A program made the position numbers and the translations under genes. The notes under the pieces were generated by a model. The model was not told where the DNA came from, ran no database searches, and was given only the letters and a program-made list of their open reading frames with translations. Source: Nymphaea colorata (lineage: Eukaryota; Streptophyta; Magnoliopsida; Nymphaeales; Nymphaeaceae). From it: a stretch of 64,000 bases of DNA. Where the stretch lies: NCBI RefSeq assembly GCF_008831285.2, contig NC_045138.2:24771934-24835933 (forward strand), written 5' to 3'. This document shows positions 46,892 through 58,833 of this stretch, piece after piece; within the stretch, counting starts at the first letter, position 1, and every line of letters starts with the position of its first letter.

Positions 46892-47992
46892 ATGAAGAGG
46901 AAGAAATGGACAGAAGAAGAAGAAGAGACCCTCATCAACAAATACTCTGAAATGGTGGCATCGGGGGCACTGGCCAAACTCAGGACGAGAGAGAAGAAGT
47001 TCCTGCCCATATGTGCTCATGTGAACTCCACCCACCACGCCCTAGACCCACAAACCTTCCCCTGGGAGTGGACATGGCGGGATATCTCCATCAAGATCCA
47101 GAACATGAGGCACCAGTACATGGGTGTGAAGCAGAAGATCAGAAAGAGGAAGAAAAGGCGGAAGAATGATGGCGGTGGTGGTGGTGATGTTGAAGGTGAT
47201 GACGCGGATGAATATGATTGGGAGGATGGAGTGAACCACTGGCAGAATTTCTTGCGGTACAAGGAGGTGTTTGGGGATGTGGATTTGGGTGAAAAATCTG
47301 ATTGCCTGAATGAGGATTCTGATGTACTTGCATTAGGGTGGGATGGAGATGGGTTGGACGGAGAGAACGAATTGTTGGGGGATGAGAGCAATAGGGAGGA
47401 TGGGGCTGACCATCTTCAGTCGAGAAGGAAGAGATGGAAGAAGGATAGTGGTTGGAGAGCTAGGGTTTTCAGTTTGTTGTGCACCCATTTGCTGGAAATT
47501 AGGGATTTGATGGTGAGGAGGGAAGAGAGGGAGAGAGAGAGGGACAGGGACAGGGTTAGTGATGGTAGTGGTGGTGGAAGACAGCGGGGGTTTGAATGCG
47601 AGGACAGGGAGAGTCTATGGGAGCAGCGGGCAGTGGAGAGGGAGTTGAGGGTGGAGAGGGAATTGGAGGAGGAGAGGCAGAAGAGGCTGAGGATGGAGGA
47701 GAAAAGGGAAAGAGAGGAGATGGAATGGAGGGAAAGGATGGTGAGCTTGCAGATGGAGCATGAGAAGCAGATGATGCAGATGCATGCTGACGCTTGCCAA
47801 AACCAGATGCAGATTTTGGGGGTCTTGGTGAGATTGATGTATCAGCTGTTCGGATCAGGAGGTGATGGTTTAGGCGGCCTCAATTCGATGCCTCCACAGG
47901 TGTTGCAGGCAATGCACCACCCGGAGGGCATGGTGTCTGCTGAAGAGAAGCCGGAGGCGCATTCTGCTGCCGACTTCATCGTGGATGACTGA
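46892..47992 (+). CDS. Trihelix/SANT-like (Myb-like) transcription factor, intronless
   Basis: A 366-residue protein. Residues 1-80 form a Myb/SANT-like, trihelix-type DNA-binding domain: KRKKWTEEEEETLINKYSEM, FPWEWTWRDISIKIQNMRHQ, with tryptophans at regular spacing. A basic nuclear localisation signal KIRKRKKRRK follows. Next come an acidic linker with a glycine run, a second conserved stretch WEDGVNHWQNFLRYKEVFGD, and GWRARVFSLLCTHLLEIRDL. A long charged helix (about 240-320) is probably a dimerising coiled coil, ending in HADACQNQMQILGVLVRLM. This layout (one N-terminal domain, C-terminal coiled coil) fits plant trihelix-family regulators; the subgroup and target genes are not identified. 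The frame is intact and the first ATG is used. Confidence 0.85.
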   Translation: MKRKKWTEEEEETLINKYSEMVASGALAKLRTREKKFLPICAHVNSTHHALDPQTFPWEWTWRDISIKIQNMRHQYMGVKQKIRKRKKRRKNDGGGGGDVEGDDADEYDWEDGVNHWQNFLRYKEVFGDVDLGEKSDCLNEDSDVLALGWDGDGLDGENELLGDESNREDGADHLQSRRKRWKKDSGWRARVFSLLCTHLLEIRDLMVRREERERERDRDRVSDGSGGGRQRGFECEDRESLWEQRAVERELRVERELEEERQKRLRMEEKREREEMEWRERMVSLQMEHEKQMMQMHADACQNQMQILGVLVRLMYQLFGSGGDGLGGLNSMPPQVLQAMHHPEGMVSAEEKPEAHSAADFIVDD

Positions 47993-50932
47993 TGATGACA
48001 CCGGCGTTGGGTGCTTGTTTTCAGGTTGGTCATGGGGAGCTGGTTGTGATGGACGGATCAACAGTACATATTTGTTATCTCTTTGTTTTCTTTCCTCTGT
48101 TTTCGGAAACTGTAGTTAGAAAATGGGAAATGAAATAGACGCCAGAATGGAGAAGAGTTGCTGGTGAGTGTGGCCCTTTCTCTGTCTAAGATGACAAGGG
48201 GTAGCAGGGTTGAGTCCACACTTAATTGTACAACACAGTTGAGAAAGAGATGTTCTCTCACAATTTGGGACGTAAATACTCTTTTTCTGCTAATAAAAGA
48301 GGACTGCTTTTGGAGAAGCATAAACTTCTTTTGTACTAGCTCTCATTCTTTTCATGTAGAAGTGGCGTGTTTCTTTCTGCAGTATCTATTGTCAACTTGC
48401 GAGCATACGAATAGTCTTCACAGTGGTGCCGCTATGATGACAACACAGAGGGGATTATTCTTCTTATCAAGATATATAGCTGCCATCTTCCTTCAACTTG
48501 TCATGTGAACTTGAACAGTGCACTTCGATTCTGTCCTTTAATTATTGTGAGTTTGTGGCAATGAATTGTTGCTCTTCGTTTCCTCTCTTTTCTCTTGTAT
48601 ATAATTAGTACTTTCGTCTTTATCTGCGCTATAGCTTGACTGGTTGTCTTTGTTTTTTTCCACTTGCACGGTTCTTATGTCAAGTCAGTTGCAAAAGTAT
48701 GCCATAATCGCTTGATGTTGTACGCCATTTTGTCTGCATAAATCAAAGTGCTATAACCTCAAGATTCTACCAACTGTCCCACTGGATTATTCTGTCTGCA
48801 TTCTTTACCTACTTAGTTCAAGTGAAGAAAGAATTTTGGTTGACTCAAATCGTTTTCTTCGTGCAATTTGATCGGTTTCATGAATCTGAAGCCTGAATCT
48901 AGATATTGGTTGTGGGCAGTCCTACGGGAACCCAAGCAGATCATCCCCAACTACGTTATGTTGTTGTCTTAATTCAATTGGTGAATCTCCAATGACATGC
49001 ACGGTAAGGTGATACTATGATCTCACAGTTGGATCCTTCCATATCGTCTGTGTATAGTTTGCCACTCATCTCATTCATTTACAGGAATTGCTAGTTGTGG
49101 CTTTCCCCTTTCTGCCATTTTTTTTCAGATCAGCAGCTTACTTCTTTTTTCTAAATCTGCAATCGCTTGTTACATCAGGTGCTTTTGGTCCCTCTCTCTG
49201 TCTTTGTTAGATGCATATTTGAAAGCAGAACTGAAGATGGTAAATTGGCTTATGTTTAGCAATCAATCAGAATGTTTGGTTGTGGATGTCCATTACGCCT
49301 TCCTGCAGTCATGCTCAAGGCATGTTTGGCACATGTGGCCACGGCATTGCGTTTAAAACCGTTGGCATTTGTTTATTGAAGCAGAAGGTGAGGAGAAGTG
49401 TCACAAAACCATGTTACGGACACTCTGGTCCATCCAAATTTGCCTCTTGGATTCCCAAACCTAATCTTTTATGCCCTGCAAGTTTTTTCCTGAAACCGGT
49501 AGACTATTTATTGCCTAGTATGCCTACCATGTGTTATATATTATATTTCTTTCATATGGCACCTTACGCTAAGTTATCATATTATATTGTTCAGGCAAAT
49601 ATGTCAACTACATCAGGCAGATGGGTGGAAATACTTAATTACCGCGAAATATTTTATGTGATTCCACTATTCAATCGTTGGAGTGGACATGAAATGACGT
49701 AGTCGCATTGGTAGCAACTGGGACGTTCTCGTGCCATCCGCTACTTATGTCAACCTTCGGGTTTGTAGATAAGCCTTTTTAGTGAATCTGGATAGCAGCT
49801 ACCCGGGTTTGAGTGCCCCATCCTAGTCACCTGAGCTCCTGAAAATGAATATGAAAGCTGATGCAAGTGATTTAAATGGTCCTGAAGCATAGGAGCAATC
49901 AAACGCCCCCATATTGACATTAAGGTATTCACTGATTCATGAAAAATGCATTGATAGGATAATTTCATTTCTAGAATCCAGGATTTGGGGATGCGATAGT
50001 TTTGACAAGTGATTTCCTAGAATTGAAGATCCATGGTTCCAGGTCTGATGCGATCGAAGGTGGCATGGGATGATGCTACCAATTGCATGCGCACAACATA
50101 CCCCAAGATGTCGATCAAGACCTTAAATACATGGAGGATCCAGATTCGGATCAGATCCACATAGTCCAATAGAAAAACCCATCTTGAGGTTTGGACCCTT
50201 TATCTTATGGGGCAGTTTGGTGGCACACTGGGTCGTGGTTATCGTTTTCCTCGAATGACAAGTCTAGTTGAAAGTGAGTATCAATTATCCAATACCACAT
50301 AGTGGTCTACCGGTTCCCATGTAGACCCGACCCGTTGATACCCTTAACCCAAATATGTCCGCCCCGACAGAAGCGAGCGAGAGTCCCCACCTATTTCCGG
50401 ATTTCACTCTAAACCAGACGCTGCTCTGTCCCGGACACGCAAAGAATATTGTAATTTGTAAGGAGGAATAGATGGGATGATAGCCAACCCAATAAAGGAA
50501 GGAAGAGGACCCCAGGTTGTTCGTTTCCACTCTGTTGTCTTATAATTTTGTACTTTAGCTTTCTCCTAGTATATCTCTTCGCTAGTTGTCTTAGATTTTC
50601 TTTTGCAACCTGCGTCCAGGCAACTCCTCAACAAGCTTTTGCAGCACCACAAGTTCTTCTGTTTCCATTTTCAAGTCATTCTGAGACACGTTATATTTGT
50701 ACAGGAAAAGAAGAGGTAATGACATTTTGTTGGGACTTGTTGGTGTATTTGGTTCTGTTTCTTGTTTGGGTACTTTTGATATTTTGTTTTCTGGGTCATA
50801 CATACTTGGATTTGTGCGAACTTTTAAAATGTTCTTTTGTTTGCTTTGCTGAATTTGTGGATTGAGGTTTGATGGCCTTTAGTACCGGGCCTTTTGGGTT
50901 TTCTTCAGGTGGGAGTTTGGAACTTTGGAGAA
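47993..50932. other. Intergenic and OTU1 5' leader region
   Basis: Trihelix 3' UTR, then about 2.5 kb without supported genes. A probable 5' UTR intron of the OTU1 gene ends with TTTTCTTCAG at 50908; its donor could be the GGTAATGA at about 50714. ORFs at 48158-48508 and 49280-49702 have no motif. Confidence 0.4.
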
Positions 50933-53900
50933 ATGGAAGGAGTTGTTGTCAGAAGGGTCATACCGTCGGATAACAGTTGCCTGTTCAACGCTGTCGGGTT
51001 GATTTCTTTTCTTCTTTCTGACTGGTTTTTTAGTTATGTGCCTCTTTTGTAATTTGTGTTCTCTGATTACCTTGTCTGTAGATACGTGATGGAACATAAT
51101 AAACACAAAGCGCAGGAGCTTAGACAGGTTATACAGACACTTCATTTCATTGCTTTTTGGTTTCTATTGATTTTAATGGAAGTCCTAGTACTTTTATTAA
51201 GATGGACAATTGCAGTCGCTTCCATGAGATTGATTGGTGCAAGTTTTCTTTTTGGCCGAAATCTGAAATATTTTGAGACAATTTAAATCAAGTTCAAGAC
51301 GAGGGCGGGTTATGGAAACTAGTCTGTTCAGCCACATCCGGAAGAAGTAGTGTATGGTTCATCCTGGATGTGTTTACAGACCATTTTATAGTTTCTGCAG
51401 TTGGAAAATGCAATGCTACGGTAGATGGGTCCTGTTACTTTTCCAGGAAGAAGAAAGATGGGGAGTATGAATCCTCGTCCGGTTTATGGAAAGCTCAAAA
51501 CTATTCCCATACTTCAGTTTTCTGGAATAACCATTAAATTGCTATCCTGAAGATTGTCACTTGCTTTTAGCCTACTATCTTCTGATTCCATCTGTTCTTA
51601 CCACAATGATACAGGCCAAATCCAAATTCTTTACTTTTTCTGTAGTTCCTTCTTGTTTCCTTGTAGTTACTTGGTATCCCTCTTTCTTGTGATTGCTTCT
51701 TCATTCCCTTATGACTTCTTTTGGAAACTATAAGATATGTGGACATAAAATGCATCTCTGTTTGTAATACAAATCAAAATGAATTATGGCTAATAGAAAA
51801 GGCTTCCTGGTAAGCTGTATTCATATACTATTGTGATACAGAGCAAAGTGAATTATGGATACCAGAAAAGGAAAATAATTCCTGTTAAGCTGCCTGCTTG
51901 TAATTTATAGGCATGGCCGCATGGGATTATATGGGAACATATCAACCTAGGAAGAGTAATTGGTCAAAATCGTTTTACGATGACCTAATATTCATAAAAA
52001 AAGACCAGAAGAAAATAGGGGCAATCTTCTAGTCTTCCTCTTACATATTTTCTGTGTCGTATAGTTAACATAATTAGTAAGTGAAAAATCTTCATTTTTA
52101 ATTGCTGAATGCTGCTCATGTGATTTCTTTTAAACAGGCTTGAGGGCCATGAGAAATGACACTTATGCAAAAACTGTATACTTGTTTCATGGCTGATTCT
52201 GACCTTTCTCATTAGCGTAACATACAATTATAATTGGTTTTTTGATGGATGATCTTCTAAGAGATGATTGATATTCTCTGGTACCTTGCATGTCTTCATG
52301 AATCAGTGCATGCTTGGCCCTTATTGTAGTAGCCAATGGCATCATAGATGAGAGTAATATATCAATTAGCGTTGAGCACATTTTTCATGGATTAGGCAGA
52401 GTATAGAAAACTAAACTGAAAATGAACCATGGAAGTTCCAATGGGGCATTCTTATGACGCTTAGTTCACAGTGTATATAAGTTGTAGGAGAATCGAGTAA
52501 CTCAAACACGGTGGGCTCAACTTAGATATGCTTGCTCGATCCCTACACATGTTAAGTAAATATGAGATTATGAGTTCAGGATAATGTCTTGAGCTTGTAC
52601 ACTGAACAAGTCAAACTCGAGTTATCCCATTGGAACTCATTTACTGTTATGTTCAATTTAAAGGTATGTATACACAATTTTTTTTGCTTGTGCTTCATGA
52701 TGTGAACTTTTTTTGTGTACGTGTTCCTCGTTGTTGGTGTCATGCATGGGTTCCAAGTTCAAAACCCATTCTTTTCTCTCTGTTTTATATATCTCTCAGA
52801 AAGAAGATTTTAGAAATCCTTTCTGACATTGGCTTGACTTGTGCTTAGTGAAGCCAGGCTTGAGCCTTGTTAAGTTAGCTCTAGCTGAGCTCAAGACGAG
52901 GCTCTCAACGCTTGAGATTAGTTGGACTGGGCTCAATAGCCAAAATAAGCACATGGTACAAAAACATGGTATTGGAAATATTTATCTATCTACAGAAGTA
53001 TTGAAACAACGTTTACCTGTAGAATGCGGTGTTTGACATGTAAATATCAGATTCTGTAAAGGGGTCTTTTCTTGTTAAAATCATGGTAACTTTCATTGCT
53101 TTTGTTATTATCTGTCACATGAGCACATTAAAATGGTTGCCATACCTGCGTCAGTATGCCGATTCTTTGACACTGTGGCAGCAAACTTGGGTATGTTGGG
53201 TCAGATCCAATCTAAAACATCTTACTTTAAAACAAAAGGAAAAACGTCGAGTAATCTCATCTGTCTCATTGGTTGATGCCAGCAATGGCAGATGCTCCCA
53301 ATTAACCGATAGCAGCAGTGCTCTACACCTTAAGTCAGCAAATAGCAGCAAGAGAGAGAGAGAGAGAGAAGGTGATTTCCAATTAGAAGAATCCAGCTGT
53401 TTGCCACTGACTAGTCACGGCAAGCTTGAGCACAGTGCTGGATGGAACATTGGTTTCCATTGAAGGCACCTTCCTGTGTAGATTTGCTGGGCTTGGTTGA
53501 TAGCACCTTTCTACATGCCTTCAGAGAGGGAGAGGGTGGGGCTTGCAAGGATAGTCAGGAGAGGCTTTAAAATAATATTGACTTTTGCTGAAATTTCATG
53601 CTGTTGAACATATGCTATATATATTATATACACACACACACACCCTGCCATACACACTTACCTTCGCCACCATAATCACACCCGAACCCATATTGGCATC
53701 CATGTGGCTTAGGTTATTATGCTAAATAACATGTTGGTGAGTTTTTCTTCCTGTATCATTTGTGCTTCTGTATCCTAGTCCTCATCTTACATTACATGTG
53801 CCTTTATATGTTGGATGCTATATCCTATTGGACTTGATTGTGTTGCAAATGTGAAAGTGGAATGTTAAGCTGGGATATGCATTTATTGTCTCCTGTTGGG

Positions 53901-55793
53901 TATTGTATTTTGTGAATGGCGCTGTACTTCTACTCGAGTGAACCCAAGGTGAATAAGTCTTTGAATCTGAATTCTGACGTGCTTTTGGAGCCATCTAATT
54001 GAATGGATATGAAAATTGTTTTATTTGTAGCCACATAAATTTGAGTTTGGAAGTTCAGGAGCACTCAGTGAGATAAATTCAGCTCCTTTGAAGTTAAAAG
54101 CACACCTATGCCCGGGGCCATAGGTTGAATACCTATCCCGGGGCATCTAGGTAGCCAAAACAAAAAATACTACTTTATATTTTTAACGTAAAAAGTTTAC
54201 TTATATCTGGTTGTTCTATCTTCTAAATTCTAATATATTGATTAGGGTGGAGATGTTCCAAAATCTTCACTTTGGCCCTTTTCCTCTTTTTCCCCTTCCT
54301 TATTATCTCTTTCACCTTTTTTCTGTTGAATAGGACCTCCTAGGCCCTGACTAGGAGCTGCCTAGGCCCCTATAGGCCTCTTTGTGGGAGTTGCTGCATA
54401 GGTGTTACCTAGCACTTTGAATGTTCAGCTCAACCTGCACAAGGTTGACTGCTTATTGCTCTTGTGGACAAATTTTGCTTACCATTTGTGAGTCTGTGAC
54501 ACTGAAAATAACGCTTTAGTTCAGAAGATGCTTGAAGTCAGCCCTTAATGAACCATAATACAGTTATTCCTTGTCTAGTTTCAGTGGTAGTGATGGCAAG
54601 GATGGTGACTGTATATAGGTTTTTAGATGTCTGCAGAATATATGGAACATCACTTGCAGGGAGTCTAGTGGATAATCGTTTCATAGCAACCAGAGGTGGT
54701 TACTTTGTACCATAGTCACAAATAACATTTCAGAATTTTAAATGACGAAATTTTTCTTGGGTATAATATGGCGAGCTTGAAAAAAAGGGAAAAATATGAT
54801 AAATTTTTAAAAATTAAAAAAACTAAAAATTAGGGAAAAATAAAATCAGTGAGAATGTAATAACACAAACATCAAAAAACAAGTAGATTTACAACAAATA
54901 AAAAATAGAAAATGAAAAAAGAAAACTGTTTGGCATTAAAAAAATGAAATGAAAAAAATACGAAAAAACACGTTTTTTCGTTTTTAATGTTTTTTAAAAA
55001 GTTTTAAACGCGTTTTTTAAAAGTTTTAAATGACAATTTAACTTATCGCATTTTTTCTCTTTTTTTTTTTCAAAAGCGTCTTTTGTGACACTGCTTTGTA
55101 CTAGATGGGCAAACCATGTTGGTTAAGTGGTTCTTTTGGAGTTGATAATATATTGGGACCGCATGGTCTGCAATTGGCATTGACAATAGGTGGTGTGTTT
55201 GAAAGTAATTCTGATATGCAATAACTTCAAATGTTCTTGTCTCATTTTTTGATATTTGTAATTCAAGCGTACAGCTGGTCCTGTTGTTATATATATATAT
55301 ATAATCTGTTATTTGTAATCCAAGCGTACAGCTGGTCCTGTTGTTTGTTTATATATATATATATAGCTAATAGCTTAATGACCTTTATAGATATATTGTA
55401 TTTTTTCCTTTTCTTCAACAGGTCATAGCAGCAGCAGTGTCTGGTGATCCTACAAAGTACAATGAAGCATTTCTTGGGAAATCAAATAAAGACTATTGTG
55501 CCTGGATCCTGGATTCAGAAAAATGGGGAGGTATGGCCTTCAAGACATGAAAACATACACGTGTATGATGGTTCTTTATTGGAAAAAAATGACCCTTTCA
55601 AAAGGTTAAATATTTCTGCTCCAGTTAGATGGGGCTCTTGCTCTTGTTTACATTTGCTTGATCATCATCATTATTTAACCATATAGCTTATGGTCTTTTC
55701 TTTTGATAATCCTTGTTATACCTGTCGTACCTTTTCGCCTGTTAGGAAAACATGATCTAGAAGTTAATTTCTACTTTTCTGAGCATGGATTAT

Positions 55794-55841
<48 letters not shown>

Positions 55842-57320
55842 TGAAGCTACATGTAACTTATACAAATTCTAAGCTCTAGCTGCATTTCCTTCAGTAGTAA
55901 TCTCTATTGGTTTGGGTCTTTAAGGCTGGTTGCAGCTTTTCTGCATGATACAACCTACGAAGTGCCTTTGTGTTCTCAAGAGAAACCATCACTTCTAATA
56001 CTGTTTCTGTTATCATATTTGTGAAGGTGCTATTGAGCTTTCAATACTAGCAGATTATTATGAGCGTGAAATTGCAGCATATGACATACAAACTACACGG
56101 TGTGATTTGTATGGCCAGGTTTGTGGCTGTACTTCCTGCCACTTTTCTGATCTTTCATCTAAAATTGCTGAACCCGTTGCAGTAAAGTGCTGATTCTTAT
56201 TGAGATGTTATTTATTGTTGGAGCAGGATAAAAACTACAAAGAGAGAGTCATGTTGATTTATGATGGCTTGCACTATGATGCACTAGCTGTACGTTATGC
56301 ACTTTAATTAAATTAATTTTCTTTCATTTCATCTTCTTTTTGTTGTCATCTGTCTTAGTGGCATCAATATGTAGGCTTGATGTGGTTTGCATCAGCGAAT
56401 CATTCTCTGCTGATGAGTGTTGAAACTGCTCTGATACCACTTCAATACAAGACTAAACATTTGGGGCATTACATATCGACATTCTTTTAGGGAAGAAATG
56501 GTGTACTTTTCTTCTGTACCAGTCCAAAATGGGACGTCAAGTGCTTCATAGAAGAATGATTTATGCATATGTTTACATTCATGTTTTCCTAATGTATTGT
56601 GTACAAAAGTGATTTCATACTGGCCTTTCAGATGTCACCCTTTGAGGATGCCCCTGAGGAGTTTGACCAAACAATTTTTCAAGTACGTAATGGCACTATT
56701 GGCGCCATTGAACAGCTTGCTCTGAATCTTGTCAAGGAAGCACATAGGTAATAAGCTATCATATTCTCTGGTACATCACAAAGTCAAAATTATGGACATT
56801 TTAGAAAGCCTAGGTTCATGGTACTTGGTTCAGTATGCGTGCTTAGCAACTGGACCCATATTGGTTGATTTTAAGTGTTACAACAATCGAGTTACACATT
56901 GGACCATCAGATCTCCTATTGACATTTTTGCTATGTTATTTCACTTGTTATTTCTTTTTTCTGTGTTATGCAAATTGCGCATGGTAATTAATCATGGTCC
57001 ATGGAGGCTCAATTTTCAGCAGTGTTCTGAACTCTCTCTCTCCTCTTTCTTCCGCTCCCTCCTTTCTCTCTGTCATATGACACTTTCTTTGTAAAACTCC
57101 AGGAAGCGGAATTACACTGATACATCAAACTTTACCCTGCGTTGCGGTGTTTGCCAAATTGGAGTTGTGGGCCAGAAGGTTCTAGAACTGTTGAACTTGG
57201 TTTAGCATACTTTTGTCTGTCATGTGGTCATTCTTGTACTTATGTTTTCCATCAATATGACAGGAAGCTGTGGAGCATGCACAGGCAACTGGACACGTTA
57301 ACTTTCAAGAATACAGGTGA
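50933..57320 (+). CDS. OTU1-type ubiquitin thioesterase (deubiquitinase), eight coding exons
   Basis: Exons 50933-50997, 51082-51127, 55422-55530, 56027-56118, 56227-56289, 56632-56747, 57103-57178 and 57264-57320 join in frame with GT-AG introns (624 nt, 207 residues). The product matches the OTU1/YOD1 family and Arabidopsis At1g50670. It begins MEGVVVRRVIPSDNSCLFNA with the catalytic Asp and Cys of the OTU fold. It continues through ELSILADYYEREIAAYDIQT and LIYDGLHYDAL, which contains the catalytic His. A C-terminal C2H2-like zinc finger has CGVC and HAQATGH. These enzymes remove ubiquitin from substrates handled by CDC48/p97 in ER-associated degradation; plant members act in the cytosol and ER pathway. 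Intron 2 is 4.3 kb, the others are short. The stop codon overlaps a donor-like AGGTGAGT at 57315-57322. Confidence 0.95.
54097..54417. mobile_element. Possible MITE with ACACCTATGC inverted termini
   Basis: AAAAGCACACCTATGC at the left end and GCATAGGTGTTACCTAGCAC at the right end are inverse to each other. The left end continues into a hairpin of GCCCGGGG and CCCGGGGC arms with ATAGGT/ACCTAT (54109-54145). The interior has CCTAGGCCC repeats. No coding capacity. Confidence 0.5.
55254..55369. repeat. 57-bp tandem duplication with (TA)n tails
   Basis: Two copies of ATTTGTAATYCAAGCGTACA continuing to GTCCTGTTGTT, at 55254 and 55311, each followed by a TA repeat. They lie just before exon 3 of OTU1. 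Confidence 0.85.
55797..55839. repeat. (AT)n microsatellite in OTU1 intron 3
   Basis: Uninterrupted AT repeat of about 40 bp. Confidence 0.92.
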
Positions 57321-58783
57321 GTGCTAGCTTTCGATATTATGACACAACTTGTCAACCCAGTCTACTGACTGGAACAAGAGAATGTGGGGCCCATCTATAT
57401 GGACACTGTAAACATAAAAATTAGGTTTCTCCATGTGGAACCTGTGGAATATTTGGATCTTTTTTGCAGCAAAGATGTAATTGATGAGAGAATTATCATG
57501 ACAAAGCGGCTCTATTTGAGAAAAACATTTCTTAACCAATAAACTCATCTCTTCACCTCCACGCATGTGATTGAACTACCCATTGATAGTTGCCTTTTTA
57601 TGATCATGGAACCATATCTGTATGCTTCGGTGTAATCTCCTGGCGTGATGTTGTTTCTCATTTGATGTGTCCACTAGAAGGTTTTCAAAGGGGCCTGAAC
57701 TTGATTCCGGATAATCTGCAATGTGCGTCTTGAAAAGTTAGATGCCGTTGTCATTGCAAAAAGGCTTACATGATGAATAGTCGTATCACAGGAAGCAACT
57801 TACCCTTCACGATAGCATGGGTTTGCCTAAACGATGAGAGGATAAGATGGCGAAAAGCTGGAGCAGCAATTGATAGTGATGTTATATTGAAGTCTTTTTG
57901 GGTGGTCTTATCCAATTTGTCTGATCAGGATGTCCCCTTATTTCTCAGAGTGGGAGATCATGTCTTTCCTTACTACGAAACAGAGAATAATGTAAAAGGG
58001 TGCCATACCAGGGATACTCTCTCTTTCTTTGGGCATGGGTGAACCAACTTTCCCCTTCGGAAAGAACTGGCTGTCTCGCGACTTTCATATATGGTGAATT
58101 ATTTGCATGAAGCACGTTTATATGGTTAGATCCTGCATTTAGTCGTTATAACAGGAGAACACCATGGTATTATCAGGGCATTGGGGGGAGAGAGAGAGGA
58201 GCCTGTGTAACTTTTATGCGTTAAAAGAGCTGACATTGTTTTGACAGAAACGGAAATGTAGAGAAAACACCTAAACTTGGTGATAAGACAAAGGTCGATT
58301 AAAACTAAACATGCAAAAGCACGACTACATTTCTGAGACGCACTGGAGAAGTTCATGAGCATTTCCATTTAGCTGGCAGTTTGAACATGGCGAACTTACT
58401 ATTGCATCAAGACAGTAAGTAAAGGCCTAATTAGTTTGGGCAAAGAGATGCTGTTCTCGTGGTAATTGGTTTTCATCCCTTCAATAGCAAGCTAAACGGA
58501 ATGGTCCATAAACATTTTTTATTTACCTTAGGGAATGACATATCTAGTGAACTTATATTTAGAAGCACTCGGTATTTTCAGAGCTATAATTAGAAAATTT
58601 AGTGTTCTCTCGTGCACCACGCATGCCCCTATCTGTGTGTACATGTATGTAAATTAGATAATAACGACGTGGACAATTTCAAGGAACTTTTTGTTTGTTA
58701 TTTTTGAACGTTTACCACTAAGCTTTCAATGGAAAGAAAAAGAAAGAGTATCTTACTTTACAATGAATTCTGAGAGTCTAACT

Positions 58784-58833
<50 letters not shown>

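Larger units (their letters stand above)
51128..55421 (+). other. Intron 2 of the OTU1 gene, 4.3 kb, repeat-rich
   Basis: Contains an imperfect tandem repeat near 51764-51895 (units sharing GAATTATGG and AAGCTG), a (GA)n tract (53351-53369), an AC tract (53629-53642), a MITE-like element (54097-54417), an A-rich low-complexity stretch (54770-55075) and a 57-bp tandem duplication with AT tails (55254-55369). No gene is supported inside. Confidence 0.7.
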
